Assembly (NCBI GenBank): GCA_913055915.1 | Contig: CAJXKL010000008.1 | Coordinates: 25,501 to 89,500 of the forward strand | Reading direction: 5' to 3' | Length of the DNA stretch: 64,000 nucleotides | From: an uncultured Candidatus Nemicrothrix sp. | GTDB taxonomy: Bacteria > Actinomycetota > Acidimicrobiia > Acidimicrobiales > MedAcidi-G1 | In this document: positions 1-7,385 of the stretch, in pieces | How positions within the stretch are numbered: position 1 is the stretch's first letter | Layout: each line of letters starts with the position of its first letter | Made by a program: the position numbers and the translations under genes | Notes under the pieces: model-generated | Database searches by the model: none | What the model saw: only the letters and a program-made list of their open reading frames with translations | Told to the model about the DNA's origin: nothing

Positions 1-2
1 TC

Positions 3-569
3 GCTATCCCCACGACGACCACCAGGCCGCCTCTCGGCGTGTTGACGTTGTCACCGGCTGGTGTGGTTACAAATGCCGCGACAGGAGCCGAGGTACTCGT
101 CGGCCTCGGTGACAGCGCCGACACGGTCGTCGCAGTGCTCACGGCAGTGGTGGGTGCACCTGTAGCAGACACCGGCTGGATGCCAGATGAGCGGTGTGCG
201 GGAGACCTCATCAGGCGGGTCACGTTCACCAACCTCGAGGTGGTGTTGAGCGACGTCGACGCGACCGACGGAGAACCCGGAACCGATGCCACCTTCACCC
301 AGTGGTTTGCTGAGGGAACCGACGCCATCCACACATCTCTCTGGACACTCGACCGGATCGGGGTGGGTTCGTCGGTCACAGACCTGGTTGCGGTCCACGC
401 AGACGGGCTGGTGCTGACAAGCCCGGTCGAGGGCGACACGGCGGGTTTGTTCAGCATCGATGCCCTCGGTGTCAGCGATGGGATGAGGGGCGTGACAACC
501 CACACCGACGACATCGGGCGGGTACTCCAGATCTGGGCCGGCAACGGTTGCGCACGCTGGCCCAACTGA
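3..569 (+). CDS. Hypothetical secreted or lipoprotein-like protein, 5' end outside window
   Basis: The frame is open from the first bases of the window and stops at a TGA at 567-569, so the start probably lies upstream. A GTG at 39 could start it, but the residues before it (AIPTTTTRPP) look like the Thr/Pro linker that follows a lipoprotein signal in this genome; the lipase at 7.4-8.7 kb has a similar one. The visible part has two cysteines (near ERCAG and NGCARW) that could pair outside the cell. I do not recognise a family. It converges on the gene that ends at 580. Confidence 0.55.
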   Translation, partial: AIPTTTTRPPLGVLTLSPAGVVTNAATGAEVLVGLGDSADTVVAVLTAVVGAPVADTGWMPDERCAGDLIRRVTFTNLEVVLSDVDATDGEPGTDATFTQWFAEGTDAIHTSLWTLDRIGVGSSVTDLVAVHADGLVLTSPVEGDTAGLFSIDALGVSDGMRGVTTHTDDIGRVLQIWAGNGCARWPN

Positions 570-579
570 CCCGGGCCAG

Positions 580-1488
580 TCAGGGAACCCCCAGTTCCGA
601 CCTGAGCACCTCATCAAGGGATGGCTTGGAAAAGCAGAAGCCACCGTCAAGGAGCACGGAGGGGCGCACGACAGCGCTGGACAGCATCAGTTCCGTGACC
701 AGTCGCCGCCCGAACGGGATCGAAGGCACCAGTGCCGGAGTGCGTATGCGGGCGGGGCGCCGGACGGCGCTACCCAGCGAGGTGGCGAACCCTGCGTTGG
801 TAACCGGCGAGGGAGAGACCAGGTTGGCGGGCCCACAGACCTCGTTGTCGATCAGCCAACACAGGGCAGAGACCTCGTCACTCAACGAGACCCAGCTCAT
901 CCACTGCGTTCCGGGGCCCAGAGGGCCGCCCAGGCCCAGCCGGAACAACGGCAACTGTGCGGCCAACAGGCCTCCCCTGGACGACAGGACGATTCCGGTA
1001 CGGGCGTGTGCGACCCTGACACCTGCTGATTCAGCCGTTCTGGTGGCGGCCTCCCATGCGACACATACATCGGCCAGGAAACCGCCGCCACGGGCACTTG
1101 TCTCATCGAGCGGCTCATCGGGCCGGTCGCCGTAGAAGCCGATTGCTGAACCGCTTACCAATATGCCCGGACCGGTTCCGGCCCGGCGTGACTCCGCCAT
1201 GGCCGAGGAGATGAGGTGCGTGCCACGGGTTCGGCTGCCGAGGATGAGGTCCATCCGCGACCGGGTCCAGCGTCGGTTGGCGATACCGGCACCGGCCAGA
1301 TGGGCCACCGCATCGACGCCCTCGAGGCGCCCTGGATCCAACAGGCCTCGATCTGGATCCCAGCGGATCTCCCGGGGAGAGTCGGCAGGTCGACGTACCA
1401 GACGCCTCACGGTGTCGCCACGCTCTTCAAGCCGGTCACAGAGCGCACCACCGATGAGCCCGGAGGACCCTGAAACCGCTACGTCCAC
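580..1488 (-). CDS. TIGR01777-type NAD(P)-dependent epimerase (YfcH/SDR39U1 family)
   Basis: A 302-residue short-chain dehydrogenase-like protein. The nucleotide-binding GxxGxxG lies at residues 7-13 (GSSGLIG). The motif SGSAIGFYG and the segment NLVSPSPVTN are typical of the YfcH/SDR39U1 branch, and the length fits the family. The substrate is unknown; members are annotated as sugar-epimerase-like proteins. The gene follows the alpha/beta hydrolase on the same strand with a gap of only four bases, so the two are probably co-transcribed. The ATG at 1486-1488 places the Rossmann strand at the extreme N-terminus, as expected. Confidence 0.85.
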   Translation of the reverse strand: MDVAVSGSSGLIGGALCDRLEERGDTVRRLVRRPADSPREIRWDPDRGLLDPGRLEGVDAVAHLAGAGIANRRWTRSRMDLILGSRTRGTHLISSAMAESRRAGTGPGILVSGSAIGFYGDRPDEPLDETSARGGGFLADVCVAWEAATRTAESAGVRVAHARTGIVLSSRGGLLAAQLPLFRLGLGGPLGPGTQWMSWVSLSDEVSALCWLIDNEVCGPANLVSPSPVTNAGFATSLGSAVRRPARIRTPALVPSIPFGRRLVTELMLSSAVVRPSVLLDGGFCFSKPSLDEVLRSELGVP

Positions 1489-1492
1489 CTGT

Positions 1493-2377
1493 TCATCCTC
1501 CGTGCAACCATGCCACGCCGGTCGTCAACTGCGTTGCGAAGTGGTCGGCCCGGACAACGGGTGCGACATGGTCACCGGAGAACTCGACGACAAGTGGCCG
1601 GGGAAGGGCCGTCGCCAACTGTCGTTGTCGGGCCGTCGGAACGATGCTGTCGTCAACGCCGATCAGCACGGTCGTCGGCACGTCGATGTTGCCGGCCCAA
1701 CTGCTGGAGTTGAACCCACCCAGAGCCACACCGGCCTGCAGAATCTGGCCGATGTCACCGGCCCTGACCTCTCGGGCCGCCCAGTCGTCAAACTCCGGGT
1801 CAACCAGTTGAGCCCTGCCGGACCTGACCGACGCAACCCTCTCCGCCAGGTGCCAGGTGGTTTCAGGAAGCAGTGCGGCAGGGCGACAGGCCAGCCGGAT
1901 CAGGGCGAAGTCGCGGTACTCGGCAACGGTCTGGCGGAACTTCATGGCGCTGGCGCACAGGGCCAACCCGGAGACCAGATGCGGATGGCGACGCCACAAC
2001 AGTTGTGCGACAGCGCCTCCCATCGAGTATCCGACGGCGACCGCCTGCTCCACCCCGACGGCATCCATTACGGCGGCAGCATCGTCGGCACAGTCTTCGA
2101 GGCGGAACCGCCTCCGTGGCCTCAGCCCGTTTGGACCGTGCCCGCGCTGATCCCAGGCCAGCACCCGGTAGCGGGAGGTCAACTCTGCATAGGCAGCGCC
2201 CCAGTTGAGGTCGGCGCTGACCGTCCAGCCGTGGAACAGCAACAGGACGGGCCTGGTCGATTCATGACCGTCTGGCTGGCCCGAGTCCCGGAGCCTGAGC
2301 GGACCTCGACCTGGCAGGTCGACGACCCGCCACGGTGGAGGTTCTCCCACGGACAGGAGCTCTGGCGGAGTATTCAA
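1493..2377 (-). CDS. Alpha/beta hydrolase
   Basis: A 294-residue alpha/beta hydrolase, probably cytoplasmic since no signal peptide is seen. HG at residues 49-50 (LLLFHGWT) supplies the oxyanion region. The nucleophile elbow is GYSMGG, with Ser about 118. A late Asp (GVDDSIVP) and His (SGDHVAP) complete a normal triad. The closest generic resemblance is to the haloperoxidase, lactonase and 3-oxoadipate enol-lactonase group, but substrate cannot be assigned. It lies upstream of the YfcH-like epimerase in the same orientation, four bases apart. The ATG at 2377 is the first good start; it lies 32 bases after the greA stop. Confidence 0.85.
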   Translation of the reverse strand: MNTPPELLSVGEPPPWRVVDLPGRGPLRLRDSGQPDGHESTRPVLLLFHGWTVSADLNWGAAYAELTSRYRVLAWDQRGHGPNGLRPRRRFRLEDCADDAAAVMDAVGVEQAVAVGYSMGGAVAQLLWRRHPHLVSGLALCASAMKFRQTVAEYRDFALIRLACRPAALLPETTWHLAERVASVRSGRAQLVDPEFDDWAAREVRAGDIGQILQAGVALGGFNSSSWAGNIDVPTTVLIGVDDSIVPTARQRQLATALPRPLVVEFSGDHVAPVVRADHFATQLTTGVAWLHGG

Positions 2378-2409
2378 CCGGGCAGCTCCGCCGCAGTCCC
2401 GACCGACAC

Positions 2410-2883
2410 CTAGTGTTCGATGGCGGTGATCCGTACGGTCAACTCGCCACCAGGCGCTTCAAACGAGATCTCGTCGCCCACCGATCGACCCAGGAGCACC
2501 TCGCCGAGAGGAGAGCCTGGTGAAACTACGCCGACGTCGGCATGTTGCTCCTCAATGGAACCGAACAGCATCCGCTCAGGTTCATCGTCGTCGCCGTAGA
2601 CGAGCGACACGATGCAACCAGGAACAACCGTGTCGGTTCCCGTCGGAGCATCGTCGAGGATCGTGGTGTTCTCGAGGAGATGCTCGAGGTGCATGATGCG
2701 ACCTTCCATCTTGCCCTTCTCCTCCTTGGCGGCGTGGTAGTCGCCGTTCTCAGAAAGGTCGCCCATCTCGCGGGCAACCTCGATCTTGCGGGCGATCTCA
2801 ATTCGGCCACGGGTGGTCAGGTCGGTCAACTCCGCCGCCAACCGGTCAAACGCAACCTGTGACAGTTGATGCTTCTCGGCCAT
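2410..2883 (-). CDS. greA: Transcription elongation factor GreA
   Basis: A 157-residue GreA, which rescues backtracked RNA polymerase by stimulating transcript cleavage through the secondary channel. The N-terminal coiled coil carries the acidic tip motif (REMGDLSENGDYHAAKEEKG), followed by the C-terminal FKBP-like domain (LLGRSVGDEISFEAPGGE). I start at the ATG at 2881-2883 (MAEKHQLSQ); a longer in-frame extension to 2958 adds residues with no family support and would run through the divergent leu promoter. The gene is divergent from the leuB operon. Confidence 0.95.
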   Translation of the reverse strand: MAEKHQLSQVAFDRLAAELTDLTTRGRIEIARKIEVAREMGDLSENGDYHAAKEEKGKMEGRIMHLEHLLENTTILDDAPTGTDTVVPGCIVSLVYGDDDEPERMLFGSIEEQHADVGVVSPGSPLGEVLLGRSVGDEISFEAPGGELTVRITAIEH

Positions 2884-2920
2884 CCCCGGAGCGTAGCCAG
2901 CGGTCCGACGAAAGTCGGTT

Positions 2921-2926
2921 GATAAT
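2921..2926 (+). promoter_or_regulatory. Putative -10 box of the leuB-ilvE-cimA operon
   Basis: GATAAT is the best sigma-70-like -10 element between divergent greA and leuB. It lies about 30 bases before the leader peptide start, which fits a short leader transcript. The -35 region around 2898 is weak, so this call rests on the -10 match and its position. Confidence 0.5.
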
Positions 2927-2956
2927 GCTCCGGGGATGCTTGGTAGGATCGTTCCC

Positions 2957-2992
2957 ATGGGTCACAGGTATCTGGTAATCGCCATTACGTAG
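2957..2992 (+). CDS. Leu/Val/Ile leader peptide of the leuB operon (attenuator peptide)
   Basis: ATG GGT CAC AGG TAT CTG GTA ATC GCC ATT ACG TAG encodes MGHRYLVIAIT. An AGGA at 2945-2948 sits eight bases upstream as ribosome binding site. Five of the last six sense codons are Leu, Val, Ile, Ile and Thr, all products or precursors of the branched-chain pathway encoded downstream. The stop codon overlaps the first base of a hairpin and a terminator follows. This is the layout of classical ribosome-mediated attenuation: stalling on scarce charged tRNA for Leu, Val or Ile would cover the 5' arm of the first hairpin. Function is inferred from sequence and position. Confidence 0.8.
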   Translation: MGHRYLVIAIT

Positions 2993-3045
2993 CGCACGCC
3001 AGTTTGGTGTGCGCACGGACCGTCCACCTCGGTGGGCGTTTTTTT
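2992..3045 (+). terminator. Attenuator: pause hairpin plus intrinsic terminator before leuB
   Basis: The first hairpin pairs 2992-3000 with 3006-3014 (GCGCAC against GTGCGC plus three further pairs, one of them G-T; loop AGTTT). The second pairs 3021-3027 with 3032-3038 (CGTCCAC against GTGGGCG, loop CTCG) and is followed by seven T at 3039-3045, a textbook intrinsic terminator. The GGTG at 3006-3009 could instead pair with CACC at 3025-3028 in the terminator 5' arm, giving a possible antiterminator when a stalled ribosome blocks 2992-3000. The terminator lies about 85 bases before the leuB start. Confidence 0.8.
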
Positions 3046-3130
3046 GGTTGCAGGCTGCTCTCAGAGAGCACTTTGAACGGATTGGCCCGATTTCCGGCCC
3101 TGGACAGAGACGACTAAGGAGCACATAGGC

Positions 3131-4114
3131 GTGGCATATCGAGTAGGCGTCATCGGTGGTGACGGAATCGGCCCTGAGGTCATTGCCGAGGGCCTTAAGG
3201 TTGTTGCCGCCGCCGGCGTAGCCATCGAGACGGTCGACTACGACCTGGGCGGCTTCCGCTACCTGCGCGACGGCGTCGTCCTGCCCGACGAGGTGGTTGA
3301 GGAGTGGCGTGGCCTCGATGCGCTGTTCCTCGGAGCGGTCGGGACACCAGAGGTTCCCCCCGGGGTGATCGAGCGCGGCCTCCTGTTGAAGATGCGCTTC
3401 GACCTTGACCTCTACGTGAACCTGCGGCCGTTCCTCCTTCCGCCTTCAGACATCGACTTCATGGTCGTCCGCGAGAACACCGAGGGCACCTATGCCGGAG
3501 AGGGCGGCCTTCTCCGGAAGGGAACCCCCAACGAGGTGGCAACCCAGGGATCGGTCAACACCCGGATGGGCGTCGAGCGTGCCATCCGCTACGCGTTCGA
3601 CCTTGCACGTGCACGTCGGGGCCACCTGACGCTCGTACACAAGACCAACGTGCTCACCTTCTCAGGCGACCTCTGGGGACGCACCTTCGAAGAGGTCGCC
3701 GCCGACTACCCCGATGTTGAGACCGCCTACAACCACGTTGATGCCGCATGCATCTACTTCGTCGACTCACCCGAGCGCTACGACGTGATCGTCACCGACA
3801 ACCTGTTCGGCGACATCCTCACCGACCTCGGTGGAGCCGTCTCAGGTGGAATCGGCCTGGCTTCCTCAGCCAACCTGAACCCGGAGCGGACCGGTCCGTC
3901 AATGTTTGAGCCGGTTCACGGATCTGCACCCGATATTGCCGGGAAGGGGCTCGCCAACCCCACGGCTGCGATCCTGTCAGGAGCCATGATGCTCGACTTC
4001 CTCGGCGAGGATGCTGCGGCTGGGCGGATCCGGGCAGCATGTGCCGACCCCGACACCCAACTGGACGGCACGGTGGCAACAGGCGACGCCATAGCCGAAC
4101 GCGTACAGGGTTGA
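3131..4114 (+). CDS. leuB: 3-isopropylmalate dehydrogenase LeuB
   Basis: A 327-residue NAD-dependent beta-decarboxylating dehydrogenase. It shows the N-terminal [23 protein letters not shown], the substrate Lys/Asn region (VHKTNVL), the metal-binding [14 protein letters not shown] and the NAD loop [18 protein letters not shown]. In leucine synthesis it oxidises 3-isopropylmalate. In the citramalate route it also oxidises 3-methylmalate to 2-oxobutyrate, which fits the neighbouring cimA. Start is GTG 3131 with AAGGAG at 3116-3121. It is the first structural gene after the attenuator and is followed by ilvE 58 bases on. At 327 residues it is the shorter family form. Related isocitrate and tartrate dehydrogenases are less likely in this operon. 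Confidence 0.92.
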   Translation: MAYRVGVIGGDGIGPEVIAEGLKVVAAAGVAIETVDYDLGGFRYLRDGVVLPDEVVEEWRGLDALFLGAVGTPEVPPGVIERGLLLKMRFDLDLYVNLRPFLLPPSDIDFMVVRENTEGTYAGEGGLLRKGTPNEVATQGSVNTRMGVERAIRYAFDLARARRGHLTLVHKTNVLTFSGDLWGRTFEEVAADYPDVETAYNHVDAACIYFVDSPERYDVIVTDNLFGDILTDLGGAVSGGIGLASSANLNPERTGPSMFEPVHGSAPDIAGKGLANPTAAILSGAMMLDFLGEDAAAGRIRAACADPDTQLDGTVATGDAIAERVQG

Positions 4115-4172
4115 CCAGGGAACCGACACAACCAACAGCACCGACACGACAGGGCAGGAGAGGTAGAAGAAC

Positions 4173-5093
4173 ATGCCGATAGAGAAGGCAGACAAGATCT
4201 GGATGAACGGCGAACTCGTCGACTGGGATGACGCCACCATTCACGTGCTTACCCACACGCTCCACTACGGCAACGGGGTGTTCGAGGGAATCCGGGCTTA
4301 CGAGACCGACAGCGGTCCCGCCGTGTTCAGGCTGAGGCCCCACATCGAACGCTTTTTCAGGTCAGCCAAGATCCTGTTCATAGACATTCCATGGACGGTC
4401 GACCAGCTGGTCCAGGCGGTGAAGGACACCGTTCGCGTCAACGACCTGCCTTCGTGCTACATCCGACCCCTGGCGTACCTCGGCTACGGCGAGATGGGCC
4501 TCAACCCCATTCCCTGTGACGTCGATGTCTCCATCGCCACATGGCCATGGGGTTCCTACCTGGGAGACGAAGGCATCAGGAACGGCGTGCGCATGATGAT
4601 CTCGTCGTGGCAGCGGCACGATGCCAATGCCATGCCACCCGCAGCCAAGGGATGTGGCCACTACATCAACTCGCAGATGGCCAAGGTCCAGGCGATCAAG
4701 GCCGGCTACGACGAGGCCATCCTGCTGTCACCCCAGGGCAACGTGTCCGAGTGCACCGGAGAGAACCTGTTCGTGGTCAGCGGCGGCACGATCATCACGC
4801 CACCGACCAGCGCTGGCGCCCTCAAGGGAATCACCCAGGATGCCGTCCACCGGATAGCCGATGACCTGGGCATCCCGTATGTGCAGGGGAACCTGTTGCG
4901 GAGTGACCTCTATACGGCCGACGAGGCATTCCTCTCCGGAACGGCGGCAGAGGTTGTTCCGATCCGCTCGGTCGACGAGCGTGACATCGGCGATCCCGGC
5001 CCCATCACCCGGGCCGTCCAGGATGTCTTCTTCGAGGCCGTCCGTGGGAAGCGACCCGAGTACGCAGAGTGGAACGAGCATGTCGACGCCTGA
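4173..5093 (+). CDS. ilvE: Branched-chain amino acid aminotransferase IlvE
   Basis: A 306-residue class IV PLP-dependent aminotransferase that exchanges the amino group between glutamate and the 2-oxo acids of Leu, Ile and Val. The PLP lysine is predicted at residue 159 in AAKGCGHYINS. HYGNGVFEGIRAY and SECTGENLFVV are family hallmarks. The start ATG at 4173 has AGGAGAGG shortly before it. The stop codon lies inside the first codons of cimA (14-base overlap), so translation is probably coupled. Third-position bias matches the neighbours and no truncation is seen. Confidence 0.95.
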   Translation: MPIEKADKIWMNGELVDWDDATIHVLTHTLHYGNGVFEGIRAYETDSGPAVFRLRPHIERFFRSAKILFIDIPWTVDQLVQAVKDTVRVNDLPSCYIRPLAYLGYGEMGLNPIPCDVDVSIATWPWGSYLGDEGIRNGVRMMISSWQRHDANAMPPAAKGCGHYINSQMAKVQAIKAGYDEAILLSPQGNVSECTGENLFVVSGGTIITPPTSAGALKGITQDAVHRIADDLGIPYVQGNLLRSDLYTADEAFLSGTAAEVVPIRSVDERDIGDPGPITRAVQDVFFEAVRGKRPEYAEWNEHVDA

Positions 5094-6690
5094 CCTGCCG
5101 ACTGCGGTCGACATCTACGACACCACGCTGCGTGATGGTGCGCAGCTCGAGGGCATCTCGCTGACGGTCGTCGACAAGTTGCGCATCGCGGAACAGCTGG
5201 ACCTGCTCGGCGTCCACTACATCGAGGGCGGCTGGCCGGGGGCCAACCCCAAAGACGTCGAGTTCTTCGAGAGGGCGCGCACCGAACTACGCCTCAACCG
5301 GTCGAAGCTGGTTGCATTCGGTTCGACAAGGCGTGTGAACGGTGACGCCCAGGACGACCCGACGCTTGCCAACCTCGTGGCCTCGGGCACCGATGTCGTC
5401 TGCATCGTCGGCAAGGCCTGGGACTACCACGTCACAGAAGCACTCCGGACAACGCTCGACGAGGGCGTGGCAATGGTCGCCGACTCGGTCAGGTTCCTCA
5501 AGGGCCGGGGGCTGACGGTGTTCTTCGACGCTGAGCACTTCTTCGACGGATACCAGGCGAACCCCGACTACTCGATGCAGGTGCTCGCCGGTGCTGCAGA
5601 GGCCGGGGCCGACTGCCTCGTCCTGTGCGACACAAACGGGGGTTGCCTGCCGTTCGACGTTGAGAGAATCGTGTCCGAGGTGGTCGCCGCAACAGATACC
5701 GCCATCGGCGTCCACTTCCACAATGACACGGGTTGTGGCATTGCGAACGCAATCGCCGGGGTCCGGGGCGGAGCCACCCAGGTGCAGGGGACGATCAACG
5801 GATACGGCGAACGGGTTGGCAACTGCGACCTCGTTCCCATCATCGCCAACCTGAGCCTCAAGATGGGGGTCGAGACGATCCCGGCCGGGGGAATCGCCAA
5901 CCTCACTGCGGTGGCCCACCACGTGGCCGAACTCGTGAACTTCACCGTCGACCCCCAAAAGCCCTACGTGGGTACAACAGCGTTCGCGCACAAGGCCGGC
6001 CTGCACACCAGTGCCATTTCCAGACGCCCGGATGCCTACGAGCACATCGCTCCCGAGCTTGTGGGCAACGGAACAAGGTTCCTCGTCTCCGAGATGTCGG
6101 GAAGATCCACGATCGACCTGAAGGCCCGGCAACTGGGCCTCGACCTGGATGGGAAGACCCTGGGTGCCATCGTCGAGACCATGAAGGTCCTTGAACACGC
6201 CGGATACCACTTCGAGGCGGCCGACGCCTCGCTGGAGCTTCTGATGCGTGCGGCCGGTGGATGGCAGCAGGACTACTTCGAACTGGATTCCTTCAGCGTT
6301 GAGGTCGGCCACCGCTCCGGTAGTGGGAGCCGGGCATGGAACGAGGTGGCGGTCGATGTCGAGACCGAGGCAACCGTACGCATCAGCGTCGGTGGCGACA
6401 TGCGTGAGGCGACCGGCACGGGGAACGGACCCGTCAACGCCCTCGACGCAGCCCTCCGTGAAGCCCTCGGCAACAGCACCCCCGGGCTGGGCCGGCTGCA
6501 CTTGACCGACTTCAAGGTGAGGGTGCTCGAGACCAGCAAGGGCACCGGCGCGGTGACGCGGGTGCTCATCGACACGACCAACGGTGACCAGACCTGGACA
6601 ACCATCGGGGTCTCCGAGAACATCATCGAGGCCTCTTGGCAGGCGCTCGTGGACTCGATCGTCTACGGCCTCCTCCACTCCGAGGATTAA
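5080..6690 (+). CDS. cimA: (R)-citramalate synthase CimA
   Basis: A 536-residue member of the isopropylmalate/citramalate synthase family. The DRE-TIM barrel begins with DIYDTTLRDGAQLEGISL, has HFHNDTGCGIAN in the middle and NGYGERVGNCDLVPIIANL near the end, followed by a C-terminal LeuA-type allosteric domain. It condenses pyruvate with acetyl-CoA to give citramalate, the first step of threonine-independent isoleucine synthesis. The assignment over homocitrate synthase rests on overall similarity to the TIGR00977 group and linkage to leuB and ilvE. I start at ATG 5080, overlapping ilvE. The frame is open further upstream but without family sequence. The C-terminal domain suggests feedback control by isoleucine, as is known for the family. 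Confidence 0.9.
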   Translation: MSTPDLPTAVDIYDTTLRDGAQLEGISLTVVDKLRIAEQLDLLGVHYIEGGWPGANPKDVEFFERARTELRLNRSKLVAFGSTRRVNGDAQDDPTLANLVASGTDVVCIVGKAWDYHVTEALRTTLDEGVAMVADSVRFLKGRGLTVFFDAEHFFDGYQANPDYSMQVLAGAAEAGADCLVLCDTNGGCLPFDVERIVSEVVAATDTAIGVHFHNDTGCGIANAIAGVRGGATQVQGTINGYGERVGNCDLVPIIANLSLKMGVETIPAGGIANLTAVAHHVAELVNFTVDPQKPYVGTTAFAHKAGLHTSAISRRPDAYEHIAPELVGNGTRFLVSEMSGRSTIDLKARQLGLDLDGKTLGAIVETMKVLEHAGYHFEAADASLELLMRAAGGWQQDYFELDSFSVEVGHRSGSGSRAWNEVAVDVETEATVRISVGGDMREATGTGNGPVNALDAALREALGNSTPGLGRLHLTDFKVRVLETSKGTGAVTRVLIDTTNGDQTWTTIGVSENIIEASWQALVDSIVYGLLHSED

Positions 6691-6694
6691 CTGC

Positions 6695-7384
6695 GTGGTC
6701 GAAAGTTCAGAGGATCTGCCGGTTCCGCTGTCTCGCACCCTCCTTGCAGAGGGGTTGGGCACCATGTTCCTGCTCATCGGCGTGGTCGGGTCCGGGATTA
6801 TGGCCGAGCGCCTCAGTCCAACAGACGTAGGGCTGCAGCTGTTCCAGAACGCTGTGGCCACAGGTGCCGTCCTGGTGGCGATCATCTCGATCTTCGGCAC
6901 GATCTCTGCCGACTTCAACCCCGCAGTGACCGTCGGGGCGTGGCTCCTGGGTCTCAGGAGCGGCCGGCAGGTTCCGGCGATGTTGGCGGCCCAGGTGCTC
7001 GGCGGCTGCGTCGGCACCGTCCTGGCAAACCTCATGTTCGACCTGGCGTGGGTGGACCTCTCCACGAAGACACGCAGCGGAGGGCATCTGTGGCTGGCTG
7101 AGGTCGTGGCCACCCTGGGCCTGCTGCTGGTCGTGTTCAGCCTCGTCAGGACAGCGCGGCTCTCGGTGATCCCGTACGTCGTCGGTGCCTACATCGGTGG
7201 CGCCTACTACTTCACCTCATCGACCAGCTTCGCCAACCCGGCGGTGACCGTGGCCCGGACCCTGTCGGACACCTTTGCCGGAATCGAGCCCTCGTCGGCA
7301 CCGATGTTCATCGTCATGCAGGTCGTCGGCGTCGGGCTCGCCGTGGTCGTTGTGCGGGCGCTGTTTCCGTCGTCGGGGCGGTAG
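6695..7384 (+). CDS. Aquaporin-like MIP family channel
   Basis: A 229-residue integral membrane protein with two NPA boxes: FNPAVTV in the first half and FANPAVTVAR in the second, the hallmark of major intrinsic proteins. About six hydrophobic segments flank two re-entrant half-helices. Water, small neutral solutes or arsenite are possible substrates. The GTG at 6695 lies four bases after the cimA stop, so it may read through from that operon. There is no glpK or arsenic gene beside it, so I do not name it glpF or aqpS. Confidence 0.85.
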   Translation: MVESSEDLPVPLSRTLLAEGLGTMFLLIGVVGSGIMAERLSPTDVGLQLFQNAVATGAVLVAIISIFGTISADFNPAVTVGAWLLGLRSGRQVPAMLAAQVLGGCVGTVLANLMFDLAWVDLSTKTRSGGHLWLAEVVATLGLLLVVFSLVRTARLSVIPYVVGAYIGGAYYFTSSTSFANPAVTVARTLSDTFAGIEPSSAPMFIVMQVVGVGLAVVVVRALFPSSGR

Positions 7385-7385
7385 T

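Noticed and set aside
1163..2413. A 416-codon open frame on the plus strand
   Set aside because: Antisense to the epimerase and hydrolase genes, both of which have clear family motifs.
2884..2958. N-terminal extension of GreA to 2958
   Set aside because: The extra 25 residues have no GreA similarity and overlap the promoter and leader of the divergent operon; ATG 2883 gives the normal length.
5287..7113. A 608-codon open frame on the minus strand
   Set aside because: It lies wholly opposite cimA and the aquaporin-like gene. Its translation is low in hydrophobic core patterns and matches no family; long antisense frames are common at this GC.
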